Of a stretch of DNA of 64,000 nucleotides, positions 38,018 to 47,983 are shown piece after piece. How positions within the stretch are numbered: position 1 is the first letter of the stretch; every line of letters starts with the position of its first letter. The notes below the pieces were generated by a model. That model was given only the letters and a program-made list of their open reading frames with translations. It was not told the DNA's origin and searched no databases. The translations under genes and the position numbers were made by a program. The stretch is from Clostridiales bacterium (GTDB taxonomy: Bacteria; Bacillota; Clostridia; Peptostreptococcales; Anaerovoracaceae), in NCBI GenBank assembly GCA_012841165.1, contig DUVF01000050.1, positions 46,140-110,139 of the forward strand. Reading direction: 5' to 3'.

Positions 38018-39940
38018 ATGCAGTACGAAATGGGTGAATATGACATTATTGTAGTAGGCGCCGGACACGCAGGCTGTGAGGCCGGCCTGGCGGCGGCCAG
38101 AATGGGGAAGCGGACGCTGGTTTTGTCTATGCAATTGGAGGCGATCGCTCTAATGGCTTGCAATCCTTCAATCGGGGGGACGGGAAAAGGACACCTCGTA
38201 CGCGAGATCGACGCTCTGGGCGGTCAAATGGGACTGGCGATCGACAGCAGTGTTATTCAGAGCAAAATGCTCAATTCGTCCAAAGGGCCGGCAGTGCAGT
38301 CCTTGCGTACGCAGGCGGACAAACCGACCTACCAAATGGCAATGAAACAGGCCCTGGAAAGACAAAAGAATCTGGATCTCAAACAAGGTGAAGTCAGCGG
38401 CTTGATTGGAGAAGTGTTTCCAAGCAGCGGGGAGCCCTCTGAAATGTCAAATTATGGAATTCGAGTGACGGGTGTTATTTTAACGACAGGAGCAAGTTAC
38501 CGGGCCAAGGCGGTCGTTTTAGCAACCGGCACTTTTCTGCGAAGCCGTATTTTTATAGGGGAAAATAATTTCAGCAGCGGTCCGAACGGATTAGCACCGG
38601 CGCTTGAGTTGACAGATTGTCTTCAGGAATGGGGCTTGAAGATGAGGCGATTCAAGACAGGCACACCGGCAAGAATCGCAGGACGGTCGCTTAATTATGA
38701 TAAAATGATCGAACAGCCAGGGGATTCCCGTATTGTGCCTTTTTCTTTTATGAATGAAGAGCTTGAAAAAAAGCAAGTATCCTGTTGGTTGACCTATACC
38801 AATGAAACGACGCACCAGGTAATTCGTGACAATCTGCAACGATCGGCGTTGTTCGGAGGACAGATCGAAGGTGTCGGACCGCGCTATTGCCCATCAATAG
38901 AGGATAAAGTCCATCGTTTTGCCGACAAGGAGAAGCATCAGATATTCATTGAGCCCGAAGGATTGAACACTGATGAAAAGTATATCCAAGGTATGTCTAC
39001 AAGCCTGCCGGAAGATGTTCAAGTTCAGTTCTATCAAACCATCGCAGGTTTAGAGAATGCAGAAATTGTTCGCCCGGCTTATGCGATAGAGTACGATTGC
39101 ATAGATCCTCTGGACCTGAAATTGAATCTGGAACACCAGAAAATAGCCGGCCTGTTTTGTGCAGGCCAGATCAATGGCAGCTCCGGCTATGAGGAGGCAG
39201 CCGCTCAAGGATTGATGGCCGGCGCGAATGCTGTGTTGGCGATCGAAGGAAAAGAACCTTTTGTGCTAGACCGCTCGGAAGCCTACATAGGTGTTTTGAT
39301 CGATGATTTGGTGACAAAAGGAACAGATGAACCATATCGCATCATGACTTCTCGAGCGGAGTATCGTCTGAGCTTGAGACAAGATAACGCAGACCTGCGC
39401 TTAACAGAAAAAGCCTGGGAGATAGGGTTGATCAGCGAAGAGCGCCGTCATAAATTTCTGAAAAGGCGGGAACAGACCGAAACAGAACGTCTCCGCCTGG
39501 AAAATACTATGCTCAAACCAGATCAAATCAATCCCTTTCTTGCAGCGCTGGAAGAAGCGCCCGTCCATACTAAAATCTCTTTGGCCGGGTTACTTAAGCG
39601 TGCCGCGGTCACATACGAGAACCTTGCAAGCATCGACCCTGACCGGCCGGATCTTTCCGTTCATGTCATTAAAACGGTAGAGGTCGATATTAAATATCAA
39701 GGATATATTGAAAAACAAGAGCAGCAGATCCGGCGATTTAAGAAATTGGAAGAACGGAAGATTCCCGAAGAGATCGATTATACGAATTTATCCGGTTTAA
39801 GAATCGAAGCCCAGCAGAAACTTCAGCATATCCGACCGGCCTCAATCGGACAGGCCTCTCGGATTTCTGGCGTATCCCCGGCGGATATAAACGTGCTGTT
39901 GGTTCATTTAGAGCAGAGAAGGCGACAGAAAAATGGATAA
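38018..39940 (+). CDS. mnmG: tRNA uridine-5-carboxymethylaminomethyl enzyme MnmG
   Basis: FAD-binding partner of MnmE, 640 residues. Dinucleotide motif [20 protein letters not shown], then [19 protein letters not shown] and the GTFLR signature. The ATG at 38018, one base after the mnmE stop, has GGGG upstream and opens near the FAD motif; earlier in-frame ATGs would lie within mnmE. It overlaps rsmG by 8 bp. Confidence 0.97.
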   Translation: MQYEMGEYDIIVVGAGHAGCEAGLAAARMGKRTLVLSMQLEAIALMACNPSIGGTGKGHLVREIDALGGQMGLAIDSSVIQSKMLNSSKGPAVQSLRTQADKPTYQMAMKQALERQKNLDLKQGEVSGLIGEVFPSSGEPSEMSNYGIRVTGVILTTGASYRAKAVVLATGTFLRSRIFIGENNFSSGPNGLAPALELTDCLQEWGLKMRRFKTGTPARIAGRSLNYDKMIEQPGDSRIVPFSFMNEELEKKQVSCWLTYTNETTHQVIRDNLQRSALFGGQIEGVGPRYCPSIEDKVHRFADKEKHQIFIEPEGLNTDEKYIQGMSTSLPEDVQVQFYQTIAGLENAEIVRPAYAIEYDCIDPLDLKLNLEHQKIAGLFCAGQINGSSGYEEAAAQGLMAGANAVLAIEGKEPFVLDRSEAYIGVLIDDLVTKGTDEPYRIMTSRAEYRLSLRQDNADLRLTEKAWEIGLISEERRHKFLKRREQTETERLRLENTMLKPDQINPFLAALEEAPVHTKISLAGLLKRAAVTYENLASIDPDRPDLSVHVIKTVEVDIKYQGYIEKQEQQIRRFKKLEERKIPEEIDYTNLSGLRIEAQQKLQHIRPASIGQASRISGVSPADINVLLVHLEQRRRQKNG

Positions 39941-40646
39941 GCTGAAAGACATGCTAAAACGCATAGGAATAGAACCGGATGAACAAAAGCAACGGCAGTT
40001 TAGCGGGTATCGAAACGCAATCATCGAATGGAACAAAAAAGTAAATCTGACAGCAATAACCAATCCGGACGAATTTGAAAACAAACACTTTGTAGAATCA
40101 CTGATTATTGCCGACAAACAAGAGTTCAAAGAAGCAGAAAAAATCATTGATGTTGGAACAGGAGCCGGGTTTCCAGGCGTTCCATTAGCCATTTGTTTTC
40201 CGGATAAAAAGTTTGTCCTGGTCGATTCGTTGGCAAAACGTTTGCGCATCATCGAACAGATTGCCGGCGAGCTGCAGATCGGCAATGTCGAATGCCGGCA
40301 TGGGCGAGCCGAGGATCTGGGCCGGCAGGCCGGTCTAAGAGAAAGCTTCGATCTTGGTGTGTCTCGGGCCGTGGCGCGACTGGCCACACTGGCTGAACTG
40401 GTGCTGCCATTAGTTATGCTTGGCGGAAGCTTTGCCGCTTTTAAGGCGAATAATTCGGAAGAAGAGTTAATAGAAGCCAAGGCCGCTATTCATAAGCTTG
40501 GCGGCACTCCCTTAAACACTCAGAGGATGCTCCTGCCCGGCGACATCGAATCCTTACCGGTTTATTGGTTTCGAAAAAATCGGCCAACACCAAAGGAGTT
40601 TCCAAGGAGAGCCGGAATCCCTTCAAAAAAACCGATCATTAAATAA
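39933..40646 (+). CDS. rsmG: 16S rRNA (guanine-N7) methyltransferase RsmG
   Basis: A 237-residue SAM enzyme modifying G527 of 16S rRNA. Seen: [19 protein letters not shown] and the SAM motif [14 protein letters not shown]. Basic C-terminal tail. It closes the mnmE-mnmG-rsmG unit, followed by parS1 and parA. Confidence 0.96.
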   Translation: MDKLKDMLKRIGIEPDEQKQRQFSGYRNAIIEWNKKVNLTAITNPDEFENKHFVESLIIADKQEFKEAEKIIDVGTGAGFPGVPLAICFPDKKFVLVDSLAKRLRIIEQIAGELQIGNVECRHGRAEDLGRQAGLRESFDLGVSRAVARLATLAELVLPLVMLGGSFAAFKANNSEEELIEAKAAIHKLGGTPLNTQRMLLPGDIESLPVYWFRKNRPTPKEFPRRAGIPSKKPIIK

Positions 40647-40667
40647 CAATCGTCTGTTTTCGGACTT

Positions 40668-40683
40668 TGTTTCACGTGAAACA
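40668..40683. promoter_or_regulatory. parS: parS site 1
   Basis: Perfect 16-bp palindrome TGTTTCACGTGAAACA, the canonical ParB-binding centromere sequence, in the rsmG-parA gap. Confidence 0.97.
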
Positions 40684-40809
40684 TTCTTTGTCTTATATTC
40701 AAAATCTTAAATGTCAAAAATAAGTATAGGCTAAGGCTCTGCTTTAAGCTATAATTAAAGTGTGCCTCGAAAGGTGTGGCGCATGATCTACGAGCCGGAG
40801 GTGACCGAT

Positions 40810-41586
40810 TTGGGCAAAGTAATTGCAATTTTTAATCAGAAAGGCGGAGTCGGCAAGACGACGACTAATATCAATTTAGCGGCTTGTCTTGCTCTTAAAG
40901 GAAAGAAGATCTTAATCCTTGACATTGATCCACAGGGCAACACGACTAGTGGTGTTGGCATTTTAAAGCGAAACTTGAAGTATACGACCTACGAAATGCT
41001 GGTGGATGATAAAATCAAGGCAGAGGATATTATACTGCCCACCGGCATAAAAAATTTGGACATCATACCCGCCAGTGTACAGCTGGCCGGCGCAGAAATA
41101 GAACTGGTTCATCTCGAAGGCCGGGAAAAACGTCTGAAAAGAGCAATTGACCGCATTAAATCGCGCTATGATTACATATTGATTGACTGCCCTCCATCGC
41201 TGGGTCTGCTTACGATCAACTCCCTTACGGCAGTGGACAGCGTGCTGATTCCGATCCAATGTGAGTTTTATGCGTTGGAAGGGGTCAGTCAGCTGATGAG
41301 CACGATCGAGTTAGTGAAAAAAAACCTGAATCCGGGATTGGAAATCCAGGGTGTTATTTTGAGTATGTTCGATGGTCGTACCAATTTGTCAATTCAAGTG
41401 GTTGAGGAAGTAAAAAAATATTTCCGCGATAAGGTTTATACCACTGTCATTCCCCGCAATGTAAGGTTGGCGGAAGCCCCCAGCCATGGTCTGCCTATAA
41501 CGGAATACGATCCGAAATCAAAGGGAGCGGCAGCGTACCTGGAATTCGCAGAAGAATTTCTTGAACAAGAAGGAAAATTGAGATGA
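40810..41586 (+). CDS. parA: Chromosome partitioning ATPase ParA (Soj)
   Basis: A 258-residue deviant Walker ATPase: FNQKGGVGKTTTNINLA, DIDPQGN, and IDCPPSLG. It acts with ParB in origin segregation and can control DnaA. TTG at 40810 is chosen because GGAGGTGA lies eight bases upstream and the protein then starts immediately before its first strand; the frame is open further upstream. It overlaps parB by 4 bp. Confidence 0.96.
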   Translation: MGKVIAIFNQKGGVGKTTTNINLAACLALKGKKILILDIDPQGNTTSGVGILKRNLKYTTYEMLVDDKIKAEDIILPTGIKNLDIIPASVQLAGAEIELVHLEGREKRLKRAIDRIKSRYDYILIDCPPSLGLLTINSLTAVDSVLIPIQCEFYALEGVSQLMSTIELVKKNLNPGLEIQGVILSMFDGRTNLSIQVVEEVKKYFRDKVYTTVIPRNVRLAEAPSHGLPITEYDPKSKGAAAYLEFAEEFLEQEGKLR

Positions 41587-42464
41587 GCAGCCAGAAGAAT
41601 AAAGGGCTGGGCAGGGGGCTCGGGGCCTTGTTTGAAGAGGTCAATATTCAAATTAACGGGGCTTCGGAAAAAGAACTTGTCAACCAGGAAATTAAATTTA
41701 TTAGCATACACAACATTAAACCAAACGAGAATCAACCAAGGCAGCAATTTACGGCGGAGAGCATTGGAGAATTAGCCGAATCCGTTCGCACGCACGGAGT
41801 GTTGCAGCCGTTGCTGGTCAGGTCCATTGAAAAAGGTTATGAGATAGTTGCCGGTGAACGACGCTGGAGGGCCGCCAGGGAGGCCGGCCTGAAGGAAGTG
41901 CCTTGCTTGGTAAAGGAACTGGATGATGAGCAAAATCTCTTAATCGCTTTGATTGAAAATATGCAGCGAGAAGATCTGAATCCGATCGAAGAAGCTGCCG
42001 GGATAGAGCGCATGCTCAATTGCTTTGGAATGACACAGGAAACGGCAGCCAAAAGTCTTGGTAAAAGCCGTCCGTACATCTCAAACGCAATCAGACTGTT
42101 GCAACTTCCGGAAGCTGTGAAAGAGATGGTTATAAGACAGGAATTGAGCGCAGGGCATGCAAGAGCTATTGTGGGCATCAAAGACGAGGCAAGAAAAGTA
42201 GATATCGCTCAAAAATGTGTCGAACAGGGATGGTCGGTGCGAGAAATTGAAAAATATATTAAAGATAAAGAAAATCCGACAATTAAAAATAAGGCTCGAC
42301 CAAACAGATTGCGTGCGGAGATAAGACATCTTGAAGAAGATCTCAGCCGGCGATTGGGAACAAAAGTACGCATCAGCCTAGGAGTCAAGAAAAATAAGAT
42401 CGAAATCGAATACTATAGCAGGGAAGAGCTCGAAAGATTAGTCGAATTGTTATATTCGGAGTAA
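41583..42464 (+). CDS. parB: Chromosome partitioning protein ParB (Spo0J)
   Basis: A 293-residue CTPase clamp. N-terminal KGLGRGLGALF, then IKPNENQPRQQF, the CTP motif GERRWRAA, ENMQREDLNPIEEA and the HTH (TQETAAKSLGKSRPYISNAI), with a C-terminal dimer domain. It would load at the two parS sites flanking the parAB pair. Confidence 0.96.
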   Translation: MSSQKNKGLGRGLGALFEEVNIQINGASEKELVNQEIKFISIHNIKPNENQPRQQFTAESIGELAESVRTHGVLQPLLVRSIEKGYEIVAGERRWRAAREAGLKEVPCLVKELDDEQNLLIALIENMQREDLNPIEEAAGIERMLNCFGMTQETAAKSLGKSRPYISNAIRLLQLPEAVKEMVIRQELSAGHARAIVGIKDEARKVDIAQKCVEQGWSVREIEKYIKDKENPTIKNKARPNRLRAEIRHLEEDLSRRLGTKVRISLGVKKNKIEIEYYSREELERLVELLYSE

Positions 42465-42466
42465 AT

Positions 42467-42482
42467 TGTTTCACGTGAAACA
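42467..42482. promoter_or_regulatory. parS: parS site 2
   Basis: A second perfect TGTTTCACGTGAAACA, 2 bp after the parB stop codon and 16 bp before the PAS-PP2C gene. Confidence 0.97.
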
Positions 42483-42498
42483 TAAAGAGGATCTTATA

Positions 42499-43611
42499 AT
42501 GCCTATTGCATCAAATCAAAAACTAATGTATGAGATCATCGAAAACATGAGCACGATGGTTCGTGTGATGGATGAGCAGGATACAATAACCTATATGAAT
42601 AAAAGAATGCGGGCCGAATTTGGAAACAGAATCGGCTGCAAGTGCTTCGAAATGCTGGGCTTGCCGGGACATTGTATCGATTGTGCAGGAATCCGGACGC
42701 TTCGCACGAAAGAAATAGAAACAAAGGAATTTGAATGTGGAGACAAGTTTTATCGCATTATTGCTTCGCATGTTTTTGTTGAAGAAGCCGGTCATTTTAC
42801 AATTGAGTTACTGAATGACATTACTGATCAGAAACTGCTCGAGAGGGATTTTTTAAAACATTACAATAAACTGAAGGGAGATATTTCTTTCGCGAAACAG
42901 ATTCAAATTACGGCGCTACCGCCCGATAAAGTATACTGGAATGCACTGCGCGTGCAATCGGCCTATCTACCCAGTGAAGATCTAGGCGGTGATCTTTTCG
43001 ACATTCTGCGTGTCGACGAAGAACGATGCCTGTTTTATATTGCGGATGTTTCCGGTCATGGCGTCCGGTCTGCTTTGTTGACGATGTTTTTAAGACAGGT
43101 TATCAGAGGAATGAAAGCTGGAGCAGCTGATCTGTTGTCTGTGATCGACGAACTGATTCATAGCTATCAGGAACTGCATATTGATACAGAGCAATATATA
43201 TCTGTTTTGATCGGACTCTATAATATGAAAACGCGTGCTCTATCTTTGGTCAACGCTGGTCATAACTGCCTTCCTCTGGTAGTTGAACAAGATAATCGGG
43301 AAACAGTTATTACAGAGATTAAGCTCTTCGGCATGCCTATCTGCAGCCTGCTAAGGCATCCCAATCATGAGATAAAGATATTGCAGATGGAAAAGGGAGA
43401 CCGTTTGTTACTCTATACCGACGGAATCCCTGAAGCCTTAAACGGGCAAACCGGGAAATATTTCGGCATGCAGAATCTATTAAAGGTGATTATGAAGAAT
43501 AGCGAAAACAATTGGGATAAAATGGCAGAACTGATTGTTCAGAAAGCCAAATCCTTTGCGGTTACATCTCCGGTTGATGATATGGCGGCTTTGGTAATCG
43601 AAATTTTATAA
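42499..43611 (+). CDS. PAS-PP2C (RsbU/SpoIIE-type) protein phosphatase
   Basis: A 370-residue soluble protein. The N-terminal PAS domain (about 1-118) holds clustered Cys (IGCKCFEML, GHCIDCAGI). A short helix follows, then a PP2C-type phosphatase domain (about 145-370) with AYLPSEDLGGDLFDI, YIADVSGHGVRSALLT and LLLYTDGIPEA, the metal-binding Asp motifs. The family dephosphorylates STAS proteins such as RsbV. The ATG at 42499 has AGAGGA upstream; an open frame from 42466 simply runs through parS. Link to the rsbVW-sigma unit at 24-25.6 kb is inference. Confidence 0.87.
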   Translation: MPIASNQKLMYEIIENMSTMVRVMDEQDTITYMNKRMRAEFGNRIGCKCFEMLGLPGHCIDCAGIRTLRTKEIETKEFECGDKFYRIIASHVFVEEAGHFTIELLNDITDQKLLERDFLKHYNKLKGDISFAKQIQITALPPDKVYWNALRVQSAYLPSEDLGGDLFDILRVDEERCLFYIADVSGHGVRSALLTMFLRQVIRGMKAGAADLLSVIDELIHSYQELHIDTEQYISVLIGLYNMKTRALSLVNAGHNCLPLVVEQDNRETVITEIKLFGMPICSLLRHPNHEIKILQMEKGDRLLLYTDGIPEALNGQTGKYFGMQNLLKVIMKNSENNWDKMAELIVQKAKSFAVTSPVDDMAALVIEIL

Positions 43612-44160
43612 GCTATCGATTCCCTGATTGGCAAGTTCGTCTGCCCGCGCATTCTGAGACAGAAAATACAAAAAATCCTCTTCCTTGAAATAATCCCCAT
43701 TAATTTCGGTGAATTTTTTATATAACGCCGATCGATCCGTCTTCTTACTGTTAAGGTTGACATGGCCTTTGATCTTAAAAAAACTGAAGTTATGCAGGGG
43801 CAGCAGGTCGATCAACAGCTCCCAGAGATCTCTGTTTTCGACGGGCTCCCGGCGGCTGTTAAGCCAGTTCGTTGACTGCCATCGGTCAAACCATCGTTCT
43901 CGGAGGCCATTTATCAGGTATGAGCTATCAGCGAATACCATTACTGTTTGCCGGGGCTTCTTGATCGCCTGAACTCCTTTGATTAGAGCTGTCATTTCCA
44001 TTCGATTGTTCGTGGTGTTAGGCTCACCTCCAAATAATTCAAGCCGATGTTCTCCGTATTCCAATATACAGCCCCAGCCTCCGAGGTTGCTGGAAGATTG
44101 ATTCCCTCGGCAGGCACCGTCGGTAAAGAGATAGATCGGTTTGGTTTTCCTGTCAGTCAT
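43606..44160 (-). CDS. rnhA: Ribonuclease HI
   Basis: A 184-residue RNase H1-fold enzyme cutting RNA in RNA-DNA hybrids. The catalytic acids appear in FTDGACRGN, NRMEMTAL, FADSSYL and NARADELAN. An insertion of about 30 residues before the last motif is seen. Minus-strand gene in a plus-strand arm; it overlaps the phosphatase gene end by 6 bp, convergent. Confidence 0.92.
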   Translation of the reverse strand: MTDRKTKPIYLFTDGACRGNQSSSNLGGWGCILEYGEHRLELFGGEPNTTNNRMEMTALIKGVQAIKKPRQTVMVFADSSYLINGLRERWFDRWQSTNWLNSRREPVENRDLWELLIDLLPLHNFSFFKIKGHVNLNSKKTDRSALYKKFTEINGDYFKEEDFLYFLSQNARADELANQGIDSL

Positions 44161-44305
44161 GGTTACAGTCTCCTTTTAATTCATTATGGATGTCCGGCTT
44201 CTAATTGTAAAGCGATCTTAAATCCAGCGTAACCGTTTTGTAATATAGAAAACGTATACTCTATTTACTGCGATATAAATGTTTATGGAAGGAGGGGAGC
44301 CGGAA

Positions 44306-44833
44306 ATGAGGAAAGTGATAGTGGTATTGTTTGTCGCTACTTTGTTGATTATGTCGACTACAGTCGGTGTTTTTGCAGCAGCGGATCCAAGCGTCACCGT
44401 TGTCAGTCCAGGCGCCAGTGTAACCGGCAACAGTCTTTTGATTTCCATTAAAATGACTGCCCCTAAAACGATTAAGGTGTTTGTATATGAAGAAAAGTTA
44501 AAATCTGGCAATCAATTAAAATCGATTGATCCATTAAATACAAACGTTGATAAAGTAAATCCTGATGATATCCGCAGTGTTTCGATTATTAAGCCATTGA
44601 CTTATAAAAATACGAGTTCTTTAAAATTTTTTAACAAAAAAATCGAAAATGTAGGCGAAGGCCTGTATCGCATCTGTGTTGCTACGCTTGATGCGAAAGG
44701 CAATATCGTTGCGACTTCTAATGTACGGGCGGTCATGTTATCTAAATCAACGTCCGCCACGGATATTTTTCAAGACAATGGCGGCCTGTTAAAATGGGTT
44801 CAGAATTTTATAAAGAACATCTTCCGTTCTTAA
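44306..44833 (+). CDS. Secreted protein of unknown function
   Basis: A 175-residue protein with a clear signal peptide (MRKVIVVLFVATLLIMSTTV, cleavage near VFA-AADP). The mature part is beta-rich: repeated VTVVSPGASVTG / SLLISIKM strands suggest an Ig-like fold. The C-terminal 25 residues form a probable helix. No family recognised and no Cys. The ATG at 44306 follows a strong GGAGGGG. It is 12 bp before yycH, so it is likely co-transcribed with the Wal partner genes. Confidence 0.75.
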   Translation: MRKVIVVLFVATLLIMSTTVGVFAAADPSVTVVSPGASVTGNSLLISIKMTAPKTIKVFVYEEKLKSGNQLKSIDPLNTNVDKVNPDDIRSVSIIKPLTYKNTSSLKFFNKKIENVGEGLYRICVATLDAKGNIVATSNVRAVMLSKSTSATDIFQDNGGLLKWVQNFIKNIFRS

Positions 44834-44845
44834 GGCGATAGAATC

Positions 44846-46309
44846 ATGAATCCGCAGCAGCAGAAGATCGAGCGGTTTAAAAATGTTGTTATTGCCTTGT
44901 TGTTTCTTATCACCCTGATTTTTCTCTATACTTTTTGGATCGGCCCGGTGCGGCCGTCTTTTCAATTTCCGTCATTAATTGGAAAAGCAAGTGAATCACA
45001 AATCCCAACCAGTGCGGTGCTATGGCCTAATCAAACGGTGGTGGACTTCGGAAATGGCGAAGCGACGGTTTTAGATCAAGCGCCCCCAAAGGCCTGGGAG
45101 TTGATGAAAAAAACCTTTTCAGATTTTAATCAAACCACCGATTTAAAAATAAATGAGATAACCCAAGACCAATATGAGAAAATCATGGATTTTCGTTCTA
45201 TCATTTTTAAATATTCTTATAGCATACCAGCGGAGAGTTTTTGCTCGATTCATGATATAAAAGCAGGCAGCGCCTTAAAATCAACGCCAAACTTGTCAGA
45301 AATTGGATATTCGACAGGCAGTCCAGACAGTCTTTTCATAGCAGACGTTAAGGCGCAAAGATATTATCGTTTGATCGGAGAGTCCAATGCCGCAGCCAGC
45401 TGGCAGGCATTGATAGATGGCATTGATAATTACCAGAATCCGACTTATTATCCAATCGGGATATTTATCGGCAATCAACACCAGACCTTGATACCGGTAA
45501 ATTTAAGTTCTTCGCTTTCTCCTTTAGCTTATCGTGGTGATTTTAAGCGATCCATGGAAGAAAGTGCAGCGCAGAGTTTTTTTGGAAAGACGCTTGATTT
45601 TGTGAGAGGCGTTGAAGACAGTCGGGGTACTATCACTTATATGTACGGATATAGCCAAAAGTTATTGACGATATCACCTGTCGGGGTGATTGAATATAAA
45701 GAACCGCCCAGTCGGGATTCCGGCACCACAGAAGCTTTTGAAAAAGCCTTAAAAAAAGCCATTCAATTTATAGAGACACACGGAGGTTGGCCAACATCAG
45801 AACAGTCTTCGATCAGTCTGACCTTGGATGATGTTCAAATTATAACTAGGGACGACTTATCAGGTTTTCGCTTTTTTTTCAAATTGATGCTTGATGATAA
45901 CACCGTGTATTACAGCAACGAAAACCCTGTTGTTGTAGAGCTTTTGAACGGCCAGATAACTTATTACCGCAGAGACCTGATCGATGTTTCAATTTTAGAA
46001 AGCGAACCGGATTCGTCTCCGCAGTGGCGTGAAGCAGAGACGGCGATCAATGTCCTTGCCATCGAGCAAAACAGCGCTGCTGTGGCAAGTGTTTTGAAAA
46101 ACCAGGGGGTTTCTATGAAAGAGACCAAAGGAGAAGCCCTGTTTAACGAAATCGCTGAAAAAGTGGACTTTGTCGGCTATGGATATGCTAAAATACCTAC
46201 AAAAAGATATCTGATTCCGGCTTGGGCGTTTCGAATCAATAATATGACATTTCTCTTTGAATTGTACGACGGTCATCCGCTGGGTTATTACTTGCGAGAA
46301 ACACCATGA
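44846..46309 (+). CDS. YycH (WalH)-like regulatory protein of WalK
   Basis: A 487-residue protein with one N-terminal membrane helix (about 13-33) and a large extracytoplasmic part, matching the size and context of YycH. In other Bacillota YycH and YycI bind WalK in the membrane and tune its activity. Sequence conservation in this family is low, so the call leans on its place before a clear YycI, WalJ, HtrA and RlmH. Confidence 0.78.
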   Translation: MNPQQQKIERFKNVVIALLFLITLIFLYTFWIGPVRPSFQFPSLIGKASESQIPTSAVLWPNQTVVDFGNGEATVLDQAPPKAWELMKKTFSDFNQTTDLKINEITQDQYEKIMDFRSIIFKYSYSIPAESFCSIHDIKAGSALKSTPNLSEIGYSTGSPDSLFIADVKAQRYYRLIGESNAAASWQALIDGIDNYQNPTYYPIGIFIGNQHQTLIPVNLSSSLSPLAYRGDFKRSMEESAAQSFFGKTLDFVRGVEDSRGTITYMYGYSQKLLTISPVGVIEYKEPPSRDSGTTEAFEKALKKAIQFIETHGGWPTSEQSSISLTLDDVQIITRDDLSGFRFFFKLMLDDNTVYYSNENPVVVELLNGQITYYRRDLIDVSILESEPDSSPQWREAETAINVLAIEQNSAAVASVLKNQGVSMKETKGEALFNEIAEKVDFVGYGYAKIPTKRYLIPAWAFRINNMTFLFELYDGHPLGYYLRETP

Positions 46310-46321
46310 AGAAGGTGAGCC

Positions 46322-47062
46322 ATGGACTGGTCTAAGGCCAAAACGATTATTATAATAGCATTGGTGCTGGCGAACCTTTTTCTGCTGACTGTTTTTTTGC
46401 TGAATCGCTCTAAGGAACAAATGAGCAGTGATATTTTGGAAAAGGATGTCATTGAGCTGTTGCAGCGAAATGGTATCGAGCTTGCAATCGCGCTGCCGGA
46501 GTATGATCGTGAAATGCCCAAGCTGAAAGTAGAATATGAGCGGAAGAGCACGGCCGCAATCCAGAACTATGCAAAAATGCAAGAAACGCTTTCGTTTAAT
46601 CAGCGTGACGAGGCAAATGTGGTTGCGCTGACAGATCGTATTATTGAATCCTGCGGGCCGGTAGCTTCGACAGCAAAATTTGACAAATTGATCAAGCGTC
46701 AGAAAGAAGCCGACGTTTATTATAAAAACATCTATAATGGGGTTGAAATAGCTGACAGTTATATCTGTTTCACGGTGGAAGATGGAGCGATTAAGGCTGT
46801 AAAAAGTTTTTGGTTGAAGCCGATAGAGCATGGAAGAAAATTACAGATCCTATCGCCTGCTGAAGCGCTGTTGAACTTAATGCAGATCGATGGGCCAATT
46901 CAGTCAGCGGTCATTAATAAAATGGACCTCATATATTGGCTTGATCAGCAAATAGTAGAAGAGGAAGATACTGTGACGGATACCGCCTTTCCGGCGTGGC
47001 GGATCGGATGGTCGGATGGCCGGACGGAAGTCATCCCAGCGTATAAAGGGATACAGGAATAA
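46322..47062 (+). CDS. YycI (WalI)-like regulatory protein of WalK
   Basis: A 246-residue protein opening MDWSKAKTIIIIALVLANLF, a hallmark start of YycI, with one membrane helix and an extracytoplasmic domain. It would act with YycH on WalK. It lies 12 bp after yycH and is followed 1 bp later by walJ, although walK itself is 38 kb away. Confidence 0.85.
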   Translation: MDWSKAKTIIIIALVLANLFLLTVFLLNRSKEQMSSDILEKDVIELLQRNGIELAIALPEYDREMPKLKVEYERKSTAAIQNYAKMQETLSFNQRDEANVVALTDRIIESCGPVASTAKFDKLIKRQKEADVYYKNIYNGVEIADSYICFTVEDGAIKAVKSFWLKPIEHGRKLQILSPAEALLNLMQIDGPIQSAVINKMDLIYWLDQQIVEEEDTVTDTAFPAWRIGWSDGRTEVIPAYKGIQE

Positions 47063-47063
47063 C

Positions 47064-47852
47064 ATGGGTTTACATTTTTGTTCTTTTTCAAGCGGTAGCA
47101 GTGGTAATTGCGGTCTGGTCTTTACGGAGACGACAGGTATATTAATTGATGCGGGCATCCCCGCCCGCCGTGTCTGGCAGGGATTTACAGATATAGGCTT
47201 TTCAGTGGATCGATTGAAGGGACTGCTGATTACGCATGAACATAGCGATCATGCTCGCTGTATTGATCCGGTTGCGGGGAAAAAAAAGGATCTGCCGATT
47301 TATGCAAATGAGAAAACCTGGACGAAGTTGACCACCCGGGTAAGCTTTGAACGCCGCCAGTCCTTTACGAAACAAGCTTTTTCGATTGGTGATATTGAAA
47401 TAGAAGCATTTGATGTTTCCCATGACGCCATAGAACCGGTGGGCTTCAGTTTTAGTTCCGGTGGCCGACAAATCAGCTTGATGACAGATACCGGTTGTAT
47501 TCCGGAGTTTCTTCCCGATTCGGTGCTTGATGCGGATCTGTTAATTCTAGAAGCCAATCATGATGTCAATTTACTTCGGGTAGGTCGTTATCCCTGGTTT
47601 TTAAAGCAGAGAATAATGGGAGAACAAGGTCATCTTTCCAATGAAGCGGCAGGATTTTGGTTGGTCGACCTCTTGAAAAAAACAGCCAAAAAAGAGAGAG
47701 TCGTACTGTTGGCTCATCTTAGCAGCGAAAACAACTTTCCGCAATTGGCCTGGCAAACCGTGAAAAACATATTGGAAGATAATGGCCTTTACCTGGGAGA
47801 TGATTTGGTGCTGGAGACTATTGTTCGCAATGTGGTTAGTCCTATTTTTTAG
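47064..47852 (+). CDS. walJ: Metallo-beta-lactamase-fold protein WalJ (YycJ)
   Basis: A 262-residue MBL-fold hydrolase with the metal motif LLITHEHSDHARC, then MTDTGCIPEF and LEANHDVNLLRVG. YycJ-type proteins are thought to be nucleases. The ATG at 47064 lies 1 bp after the yycI stop; opening there begins MGLHFCSFSSGSSGN, the usual start of the family. Confidence 0.92.
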   Translation: MGLHFCSFSSGSSGNCGLVFTETTGILIDAGIPARRVWQGFTDIGFSVDRLKGLLITHEHSDHARCIDPVAGKKKDLPIYANEKTWTKLTTRVSFERRQSFTKQAFSIGDIEIEAFDVSHDAIEPVGFSFSSGGRQISLMTDTGCIPEFLPDSVLDADLLILEANHDVNLLRVGRYPWFLKQRIMGEQGHLSNEAAGFWLVDLLKKTAKKERVVLLAHLSSENNFPQLAWQTVKNILEDNGLYLGDDLVLETIVRNVVSPIF

Positions 47853-47983
47853 CAAAGGCATTCCGCTCACAATATAAAATCAAATGAAAGACACAAGAAA
47901 AACATAATCTTTTGGAATAATAGGGGTGTTAATGATAGCTTAAAAGACCGGCCAAAGAACAAAAAACAAGAGGTGACAAGGCG

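Noticed and set aside
42466..42498. Apparent N-terminal extension MFHVKH of the phosphatase gene
   Set aside because: The bases are the parS palindrome read as codons; a proper ribosome site and ATG lie at 42499.
46740..46775. Third parS-like site (GTTTCACGGTGGAA)
   Set aside because: Several mismatches to the palindrome and it lies within the yycI coding region.
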